Below are positions 55,309 to 64,000 of a stretch of 64,000 nt of DNA, piece after piece. Under the pieces are notes generated by a model. The model made no database searches. It was not told where the DNA came from and was given only the letters and a program-made list of their open reading frames with translations. Position numbers and translations under genes: made by a program. How positions within the stretch are numbered: the stretch's first letter is position 1; each line of letters opens with the position of its first letter. This DNA is from Rostratula benghalensis (lineage: Eukaryota; Chordata; Aves; Charadriiformes; Rostratulidae). The DNA is taken from assembly GCA_013399305.1 (NCBI GenBank), contig VXAI01000035.1, forward strand, positions 3,270,215 to 3,334,214, read 5' to 3'.

Positions 55309-58300
55309 AACTATAACAGAACTATGTCTGTGTTAAATTCAACTGACTGGACTTGCTTCTTTATATCTACTCCCACTTGAGCAGATCTGGATGAAAAAAT
55401 ACAGAAGGAACAATTTACCTCATGTCACCCAGAAGTTTCCAGCCATGCCCTATTTGTCTTTAATCTATATTTTTAAATAAATTAGATTTCTCTAGTAACA
55501 ACCTTTAAAATAGTTTAAGTGACCCTTTACAGCTTTCCTCTACTGTTCACCTTAAGACATTTGATGCTGATGTACTAGTTGGAAGCTGTTTTTTCGTAAA
55601 AAAATATGTAGCAATATTACACATTTCTACTTACCTCTTCCAGCAATACACAGTAATATAATTACTGTTATAGTATTCCAGTAATAAACAAACCTGGAAA
55701 GATTCAGTGAAAGAACTTAAAAGTATTTTCCTATTGCACCTGACTGCAATGGCAGTCTGAATAGCAGCATTCCTACATATCCCAAACTCCGCATGCGTAG
55801 GATGCAAAAGGGAGAAAGCATCATAAAGCATATTCAGGAAAGAAATACCTGTCAAAGACAAAAGCACCGAGTGCAGCATTCCATTAATCCCAATGAAAAG
55901 GTCTTGGGATCTGCAATGTCTTATAATTTTCTCTAGAAGCTAACATTTAAAGGAATGACATAGTTTAATAACCTAGGTATGACACTCACACTCATTCCTT
56001 CCCACAAACACTAGCCAAGAAATATACTCATTAAGATTTAATAGGGCATCTTAAAACCTACAAATGTTCAGTGTCTAAAAAGACTCTTAACAGCTAAATT
56101 AAAAAAAAAATTATGTTTCACTTCAGTTTGAACTAAATGAAACCCAGCCAACCAAAGAATACAGAGGAAAGTACTTTCTTTGTCTGTAAAAACAGAATCA
56201 TGTGTATCTATAAAAGAAAAAAATATTAATTATATTTTTTTAAAATGTATTTGTGTGTATTAGAATAATGGTAGTTTATTTTTATCACATTATTTTTTCA
56301 GTGTGCTATTCTTTTGACAACTATATAGTGTTTTGCTCTAGTCGCTAGGCAAATAAATTTATATGAATATGTCCCCCAAATTTTAATTTAAGTAGCAACT
56401 ACTATGTCAATGAAGGACCCTTAAGTATCTTCTAAAACTTCCCATCCATTTACATCGATATAATTTTCTCAGTGTTGCAAGATGTAGCCAACACAGAAGT
56501 AAAAGCTGTTTCCATCACCTAAAACTCAATACTTTAACTTACTTACAGCCAGTTACTCTTGACTATATTTCTTGTCAATACAAAAAAGCTTTGTAAACTT
56601 TAAGTATTATTGTATGGACACATTTCTCAATGCTTCACAAAAACAACAGGAGGGAAAAGTTATCATGCTAGTTCATACTTCTGTTAATTTCAAAGTTCAA
56701 GTCTCATAAAGAATCACAAACAGACCTCTAATACAAGCCACCTTTCCATTTCTTCAGAGACTTTAATCTCAATCATGTTAAAGAAGTAAACAATAGCCTT
56801 TATGCAGAACTTTTAAGGTAGTCTATGAATAAACTGGTCTCTTCCAACAATGTTCTGGAAAAGATCGCTGATTCATCAGCACACACACTAACTGTGCACT
56901 GAAACTATCATCCCTCACCAGCTTTTCTGTCAAGGAATTCATTTTTATTTGGAAGGTTCTCAGCCTAGTGCGTCCATAAGATTTTTCTGACCAAGAAAAA
57001 ACGAATACACAACATGTTTCCAGAATTTATCTATTTTTTGCCAACTTTTATTCAAAAGCAAAACTTCACTCTAATCCTTTTGCAAAATAATTTCCAGGTA
57101 ATTTCTTTATAGACAGTCTGTAAACCAGAAAACTACCAAGCTATTTTCTGCTGAAGTTGGCACAGCTAGTGCACAGGCAACAAGACATTAAAAGCTTATC
57201 ATTCTTTGGCCACAGGTTTTAATACTGCATCTTTCTTCAGTCTCTAACTTTGTTCCCTGAGACAATCATAGTCAGACTTTATGCCAAACTAAAAAAAAAA
57301 AAACCAAACTCTATTTCATCTCAGTCTTAGCCCCAGGCCTCGGATCCTGAAATGTACGTTTGAAAGTATTTAATCCCCAGCCTAATAAAAGACTCAAAGC
57401 TAACACATAAAAATAACACCCAATATCAGGACTCAGCAATGCAACTTTGGGGTGTTTTTCTTCCTTTTTCATGCACTGAAGGTGGCACCATAAAGCAATA
57501 GGCAATTAGAGAATCAATCACAATGTAGAAGAATGTGGTAACTTGTTAGGTGTAGATCAGGGCTTGCTTAAGATTGTAGGCCCTTATTCAGCTTCCATTT
57601 CAGATTCCCCAAACCTCTGAAGAGATATTTAATTTTGTCTCTCTTGGGTCAAGGAAACTGTTCTTCTCATGTTGTGTCACATGCCGTAACTTTATAAAAA
57701 GAAGTGTACTGCTGGGCTCAGGCAGCAACAAAGGTTTTTGATGTTGTTTCAATTGAAGGTGTATCTAAAATATGGATTCGTTACATGCAATCAGAAATTA
57801 TTTGCTAATAAAAGTTAATTATGATGTTTTAAAACACTGCATAGTCAGTACAATGGTGTCTAAAGAAAATAAAATTCAAGCAGAGCGTCTTTTTTTTTTT
57901 TTTAATTTATTTTACTTCTTTATCTAGGGCCCATTCCAGTTTTGGATTCAGCCTGGACCAAAATACTGAGGGTAGTGTTATTCAGAAATTTTAATCTAAT
58001 ACAACCATCCTTAATAAAAAGATTGCTGGAATTTGAGATTCCATATTCAGCCAACTTCTTATATCTGAACTGAATGAAAACATGTGTAAAAATTAAACCC
58101 TCTGAAAAACCTCTGTCACAAAATAATCAGGAATATCTTGCCTATAAATAAACAAGATAGTTAATGTGAAAACATAAAGTCTATCAATTCCCATATGCTA
58201 CTTGTTTCTCAGTCTGGTTAACAAGATAAAAACAGTCCTTCAGCCACCTTCCATCACATGCACCTATTTAACCGTAACATTTATGAGCCAGTAACTAACC

Positions 58301-58379
58301 CACCTCTGCAAAAAGCCTGACATGCCAAGAGTGCCAGTTATTCTTAGAGTGAGACATGACCACAGTTTCACGTAATTAG

Positions 58380-60300
58380 AGATGTTACAAAACGCATCCC
58401 GCCCGCTCGTCCCATCCCCCCCCCCCGCCCCAACCACCACTACCACCATTGCAGGAGTGACTTGTTACACATTGCGATGAGCAAGTAACATTCCCTGCCC
58501 TGGGAGAGAGCGGAGATCAGGCCATAAAAAGGGCAAGAGATGCAAACAGGGATCCTCCCCTCTCCGGGCCGGCAGCCCAGGCTGCCCGCTGCCTGCCGTG
58601 ACCACGGCCCGGCCCGGGGAACCGCCTCGCCTTGCCCCGCACCGGCTGCACACGGGGGGGTTCCCCGGTGGGGTGGGGGGCTGGGGGGAGAAAAGGAGCC
58701 CCGATGGAGGACGGCAAGAGCTCCTTCCCCTTCTTCGGGATCGCCAGCGAGGGGGTCACCCAATCCAGACACCCGGGGACGGGGGGGAATAGCGGGGAGG
58801 GGGCTCGGACAACCAGCGTCGCCGCCGGCGAGAGCTGAGGGACGATCGCTGCTTCTCCCCTTGGCGGCGTGCGGGAGACAAGGGTGGCGAGGCGAGGGGG
58901 CACCCCGAGCTCCCAGGCCCTGGGCCGGGGCGGTGGCGCCGACACGGGGGCTCCGCTGAGGCGCCGGAGCCCTCCCCGCCCGCCCGCCCGCGGGGCCTCG
59001 CTCCGGGCGGCAGGGGCCTGGGGAGCGGGGTACCCCGGCCTCCCGGGCCCGGGGAGGGGGAGAGAACTGGGCGCCGCTCACTCACCTCAGGAGGCAGCAG
59101 GCGCCGCCGGGTCTGCATGGCGAGGGGGGATCCCCCGGGGCCGCGCTCCGCCGCCGCTCGCTCCCGGGCGGGCCCCGCAGACCCCGCCAGCGCTGGAGAG
59201 GCCGGCGCCCGCCCTTACCGCCTGCCAGCCGGGCTCGCTCGCTGGCTCCGCGGCCAAGGCCGCCGCAGCTACCGGCAGCCAGCGCCCCCTGGCCGGCCCC
59301 AGAGGCAGCGCACGGCACTGCGGCACCGCCGGGGAGGCAGTGCGGAGCCTGCCGCACCCCCGCCCCGCGGCGCGGGGGGCCGGGCAGGCCGCGCCGCCAC
59401 CTGCGGGCCTGGCCGCCTACCGCCGGGCGGGGAGCGGGAGGAGTCACCCGGCGTAGGGGGACGCGCGGCAGGGGGGAGCCTGCCCGCTCACCATCCTCTT
59501 TGCCCCGGGGGTCCAGTCAAGCCTGCGCGACCGCGGGCCGCCACCGAGTCCCCCGCGGCCAGGGCCTGCTGCCCACGCACACAGGCGGAGGGCCGCACCG
59601 GGGGTTGCACCGCAAGCCGACGGCAGGCAGCCCGGCTCCCTGCCGCTGCCCACGCCGCGGGGAGGCAGCCGGGCACCGCGCCCTCGGCTGCGGGACGTGC
59701 CCCGCAGCCGGTTGCAGCCGCACCGGCACGCTGTAGGCAGAAGGATGGGCGGCCGGGAGCCCTTCATGTGTTACTTTGCCATTTCATACGGAAATCCTTC
59801 ATAATTGGAGAGGGACACCCGCGGCCACTCTTGAGGGGTGCCCAGACACGGAGCCACCCGCTTAAAGACACATTAACTCTTCTCTCGAGAGAAAAAACCA
59901 AACCCAACCCCAAACCACGGTGGTTCCTCACAGAACTGCGGTGGCACACTGGCATGTTATGCCAAACCATAACTACGCGCCCGGAGTCTCACCGATTCTC
60001 CCTCTGAGAGGAGGCGGCCAGGGCGGAGCCCATGCCGGGAGCGGGACACTTTTCCCCGCCCGGCTACAGGCACTCAGGAACTCGAGGAAATGGCACCTTC
60101 CCGCGTGTGGCTTGCGGCGGTGCTGCGGAGCCGACAGGGCGAGCGGTGGGGAGGGGATGGCCAACCAAAGCCGGGCGGCGGGCAGCGACCGTCACCGGCG
60201 CCTCATGCTCCGCCAACGGCTCGCCCTGCTCGCTCCAACGGCCCCCGCCTCGGCTCCCCCTCAGGAACGGCCCCTCTCGGAGTCCCTTAGGGACTCGCCT
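58380..60300. promoter_or_regulatory. ZFYVE9: CpG island, inferred ZFYVE9 promoter region
   Basis: Base composition changes abruptly from AT-rich intron to very GC-rich sequence with dense CpG. GC-box-like motifs are visible (GGGCGG near 59425-59430, the complement near 59360-59366), as is a CCAAT at about 58760. No TATA box is evident. The island lies upstream of the start-codon exon in transcription direction and is the only one in the window, so it is the best promoter candidate. The transcription start site is not determined. Confidence 0.8.
59086..59200 (-). other. ZFYVE9: Probable noncoding first exon of ZFYVE9 (5' end undefined)
   Basis: The donor CTGAG|GTGAGTGAG at 59086/59085 is an excellent match inside the CpG island. 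The upper limit given is arbitrary. Other donor candidates lie upstream: GCG|GTAAGG at 59219/59218 and ATG|GTGAGC near 59491. Alternative first exons are therefore possible. Confidence 0.45.
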
Positions 60301-60800
60301 TAGGGTCGCCTCGGCTCCCCCCTACGAACGGCCCACCAGAGGGACTCCACGCCTCGGCTCCCCCCCACGAACGGCCCACCAGAGGGACTCCACGCCTCGG
60401 CTCACCCTCACGAACGGCTTAGGGACCCCTCATTTCGGCCGGCCCTTCAGGAACGGCCCTGCCTCAGGGACCCTTTGCCTCGGCTCCCCCTCAGGAGTGG
60501 CCTACCACAGGGACACCCTGGCTGCCCCTCAGGAACGGCCCGTCTCGGGGACCACTCACCTCGGCTGCCCCTCAGGAACGGCCCTGCCTCAGGGACCCTT
60601 TGCCTTGGCTCCCCCTCAGGAGTGGCCCACCTCAGGGACCCCTTGCCTCGGCTGCCCCTCAGGAACGGCCCCACCACAGGGACATCTCGGCGCCCCCTCA
60701 GGAACTCAGGCCTCAGGATTGCCTCAGCTCCCTCTCAGGAACAGGCTGCTTCATGAAAGCCCCACTTCAATTCCTCCTCAGGAACGCCATGTCACCCCTA
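60236..60800. repeat. GC-rich minisatellite, about 43 bp unit, about 13 imperfect copies
   Basis: The core gcctcggctccccctcagga, then acggccc..cc..agggac.cc, recurs at about 43 nt spacing (for example units starting near 60309, 60352 and 60478). Copies differ by substitutions and small indels. Because 43 is not a multiple of three and the units lack stops, all plus frames stay open for long stretches, giving a spurious 294-codon ORF. Confidence 0.88.
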
Positions 60801-62459
60801 GGAGGGGGAGAAAGGTGAGTGTGGGGGCATCTAATGCAGTTGCCCCGCCATTCCCGCTTCTCAGGTCTTTGCACTTGCAGGCTATCACTTTCCAGCAGGT
60901 TTGGCTTCTCCATTAACTTGCTACATATGGCAGTGAATGCGGTGTAATGAGCCCTGGTGATAAAATCTAGGCCTTCTTGCTCAAAGAGCATCTGCCCATC
61001 CCACTTGAAATGAAAGGGAAGCACTTAATGTTTATTCATTGATTCTGCTAGAACTATGTGCTTTTCAAGCAGAAAATACAAGATACTCTCAGTCAACTGA
61101 ATCATCAATCCATGGGCAAAGAGCTGAGGAGATAAAAAATGCTAATCAATCATAGCTGGTAGTAGCATGTTAATGGAGGTGGAATTTATTTTCTCCCATA
61201 AAGTGTTCTCAGTTAACCCCAACTTGCTATCTCTTCAGCAATTAGTGGTGTCATGCTTGTAAAGTACAGATGAGGAGTTTGGATCAGTTCAGTACACAAT
61301 TATTATCCTCAAAACAATTCTCATGAAACACCTCAGACTGCTAAGCACACAATATGCCTGACAAACAAAAAGGAAATAATTAAAGAGTGAGCAATGTAAC
61401 GCTTTGTACCCTCTGGCCAAATGCATGCAAGCACGGAGGTTGGCCATCTACATGTGTCTGACAGAGGCGCATCACTACCACAATTTTGTTCTACTTTAAT
61501 CTGTCTGTATGCAGCCATTCATTGGAATGTTTCCTCACCAAGCATTGAGAGTTTTTACCTGAGGGATATCATAATAGGCTGTTTTGCAAGAAGGCCATCT
61601 CATGAAAGCATGCAAAAAAGGATTTGGAAGCAATGGGAAACATCTCCATGAGCTAAGGTGGTGCCACAGGGGCTCATGCTCTGTTCCTTCTTGGTATCTG
61701 TATGTATCTTGGATGCCACATAACTTGTTCCCAGTGAAGAGGTATCTAGAGGAGCAGGAACTCGGCAAAACTCAGGTTGCTGCTGCTGGCAGTTGTGGTG
61801 CCAGATGCCTGAGATTAAAGCAGGGAGATTGCTACCCTCAATGTGTTCTCAGTGTGCTCCCTCTGCTGCTGTCCAAACAGGAAACATCGGAGATCGGATA
61901 GTGAGCAACACTATCTACAAACCAAATCAATTGTTTTGATTCCAAGCCGCAGCAAGGGTGTAAAGCATGGAGCATGACCTTCTACTTAGCACATTCAGTG
62001 GAAGCGTCCAAAAGATATCTTCAGCTCTTCCAAGTACATCAGTGAGGCTCTACAGCGTGGTGGTAAGAAATCGTGCCTAATAGCACCTCACATGATAACA
62101 TGGACATTTGGTATTGAGTTTACCACCTCTTTCCCCAAGTCTTTTTACCGTGTTTGCCCAGAACCTTATGAGAACGTACCAAAGAAGAACCATGAAGGAG
62201 AGCATATAGAGGAAGAAACTCCAATTTGGGAAAGGCGGGGAACTGGAAAGTGGGTGAGAAGACCAGTTAGAAAGGTGAGGGGAAGCTATGAGATGCCCTA
62301 CTTGAAGGGGGCAGCAGAGAGTTACAGGATCAATGCAAAGATGTGTGTCTGTAACAACATATGTGCACTGGGAGCTAGGAGTTAGGGGCAATTGATGCAG
62401 GGTTCAAAATGATGCAAGAGTAATCCACAAACAGCAGAGTTAAGGACAAATAAGGAGGA
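60801..62459. other. Intergenic, no recognised gene
   Basis: Ordinary-composition sequence upstream of the promoter. ORFs such as 62092-62385 (97 codons, plus strand) show no family signature. A donor-like AAAG|GTGAGT on the plus strand sits at about 60814/60815. Confidence 0.6.
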
Positions 62460-64000
62460 TTTTTTTAACTACTTTGTGAAACTTGCAGAAACTTGGGGGA
62501 AAAGGAAGCTTAGTAATTGCTTTGGTCTGTTACTAGATGGGAATAATAGAATGGTTGTACGAGTGTTGGAAAGGCAGAAGGGCTCAATAACTATTTCTGG
62601 TCTGTGTTTGGGGAAGAGCCAGATAATATACAAATATGATATGATGATGATGATGAAATACATTCCATTACAACAGGCACTGAAGAGGATGTGAAACAGA
62701 AGCTAATAAAGTTGGGCATCAGCAGGTCTAGGTAACTTGCATCCAAAAGTTTTAAAAGCACTGGCACAGGGTATCTTTAGACCATTAATGTTGATTTTCA
62801 ATAAATCTTGGAACACTGTTGAAGATCCAGAGGACTGGATGAAATATTGTACCAATATTTTAAAAGGGTAAACAAGGTGACCAGGGTAATTACAACCTGC
62901 CAGCCTGACAAGAATTCTGGGTAATATAATGGGACATTATCTACATTACTTGATTAAAAAAGAATTAGAGGATGGAAACAAAATAAATGAAAATTAATGT
63001 AGAAAATAAATCTTGCCAAAATAATTTGATTTTGTTAATGGCATTATGAGTTTGGTTGATCAAGGTAAGTAGGTCTGCAAAATATTTGGTTTGGTAACTT
63101 GCAGCATTTTAATTAAGAAGTCAGGATGATGGAGACTCATCATGGCATGTACTAGATTGTTCAAACTCTGGCTAACTGACAGTTACAAAGTGGGGAAATA
63201 AGCAATCATCATCAAAGAATGTGTTTCTGGGTCCTATAGCAATTAGTTCTACACTATATTGTATTGATATTAATGTCTCTAAGGAAAGCATAAAATCATC
63301 ACTTAGAAAGTTTGCAAGTACTGTAAGCAATAGGGAGTGATAAATAACAAGTCATGTTGTAAAATATCTGAGACAGCTTGAAAACATGTAAAATGCATTT
63401 CTGCAGCCAAATGTAAAAAACATGCACCAAAGAATAGAGACCATGATTACAGGATAAGACAATCTGTGCTCTAACAAGTTAATGTTCAAAAATCTCAAGA
63501 GTCATCACATATAATCAGAAGGAAATGAGCAGGTAGTGTGGTGCTGTGGCCAACAGGCTAATGCAGTCTTTGGTTTTATAAACAGGAGAATACAGAAAGA
63601 TGTCTTTATTTTTCAGCTGGTACTAGTCCATCTGGTCCTCAAGTCTGATATCCAAATTTCTTAATTCCTTAATAGCTGAAAAAGAGATGGTTCAGAGAGG
63701 ACCAATAAGAATGATTTAGACTGAAAATGAAAACGTCCAACGTATTTTAGTGTCAAAAAAGAAAGTGAAGGGATGACTCAATCAGAAGTTTTAAGTACTT
63801 CCAAAATTCAGTGAATGCTAAAGACAGACGCATTCAGCTTCCCGGTGAGGTCTTCTACCAGTGAAAGTAATTAATTAATCACTGAGACACTTTATGGAGG
63901 ATCAAGTTAGATTCCCCAGCACTGGGATGTCAAAATCAAAATCAGGTGCTTTTAAAATCTGTATTTTAACACAAGTTCAGTCCTGTAAGTCTGTTACCCA
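62460..64000 (+). mobile_element. Ancient CR1-type LINE relic (ORF2 part), decayed, continues to the window edge
   Basis: Consecutive matches to old archosaur/turtle CR1 ORF2 sequence occur in the right order: ttggtctgttactagatggg, ggcagaagggctcaataact, ccattaatgttgattttcaa, taaatcttggaacactgttg, gtaattacaacctgccagcc, tctggctaactgacagttac, cataaaatcatcacttagaa, agtttgcaag, and late parts such as ggttcagagaggaccaataa and tagattccccagcactggga. Many indels and stops break the frame. The position of the reverse transcriptase active-site motif (FADD/YADD in live elements) reads FAST and is lost. It is a dead fossil copy. Confidence 0.85.

Larger units (their letters stand above)
35507..59085 (-). 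other. ZFYVE9 first intron (about 23.6 kb), inferred
   Basis: AT-rich sequence between the start-codon exon and the CpG-island first exon. It contains MIR-like relics (36795-36990, 52290-52350), a (CAAAA)n repeat, several homopolymers, one clear CR1 copy (46010-46672) and a TA-rich patch. No intact gene, tRNA or rRNA is recognisable. Additional untranslated exons could exist in it but cannot be identified by eye. Confidence 0.7.

Noticed and set aside
59117..60007. 296-codon plus-strand ORF and overlapping long ORFs at 58440-59081 (minus) and 58869-59456 (plus)
   Set aside because: Stop codons are rare in CpG-island sequence. The peptides are Arg/Pro/Ala/Gly-rich without domains and overlap in several frames.
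60032..60916. 294-codon plus-strand ORF
   Set aside because: It runs through the 43-bp minisatellite, whose GC-rich units lack stop codons in all frames. The peptide is repeat-derived and no known domain is visible.
62092..62385. 97-codon plus-strand ORF upstream of the LINE relic
   Set aside because: No signature of CR1 ORF proteins or any gene family. Treated as chance.
1..64000. CRISPR arrays, tRNA or rRNA genes, prophage or operon-like systems
   Set aside because: None seen. The window is a vertebrate gene with introns and its flanking sequence.

Overview
The window is a vertebrate, almost certainly avian, genomic segment dominated by one gene on the minus strand: ZFYVE9 (SARA, Smad anchor for receptor activation). 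I assembled 17 coding exons by hand. All have GT-AG borders and mutually consistent phases, and they join into an uninterrupted 1,418-codon reading frame (the human protein is about 1,425 aa). It starts with ATG at 35471 and stops with TAA at 110-112. The bird assignment rests on CR1 retrotransposon copies with the typical CR1 3' end and on compact introns. The species cannot be named.

Layout from high to low coordinates (the direction of transcription): 62460-64000 is a decayed ancient CR1-type LINE. 61000-62460 is unremarkable intergenic sequence. 60236-60800 is a GC-rich minisatellite of about 43 bp units. About 58380-60300 is a CpG island, taken as the ZFYVE9 promoter, with a probable noncoding first exon whose donor is at 59086/59085. 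35507-59085 is a 23.6 kb first intron holding a CR1 copy, MIR-like relics and simple repeats. The start-codon exon lies at 35402-35506 and a 2.1 kb exon at 32537-34620 encodes the long N-terminal region and the first half of the FYVE finger. Fourteen further internal coding exons follow down to 1091, and the terminal coding exon is at 110-271. The 3' UTR continues beyond base 1.

Protein organisation: a short conserved N-terminus; a long, probably disordered, acidic/Ser-rich region; a complete FYVE zinc finger (about residues 688-748, eight Cys, RRHHCR and RVC motifs) for PI3P on early endosomes; the Smad-binding segment (about 761-822) with an RVWF motif resembling a PP1 docking site; and the conserved SARA/endofin C-terminal region to the end. 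The gene looks intact and functional.

I found no novel multigene system, CRISPR array, tRNA or rRNA. The points worth a second look are the in-frame Smad-binding cassette exon with an atypical donor, a possible upstream ORF overlapping the main start, the promoter-proximal minisatellite, and the ancient CR1 relic.
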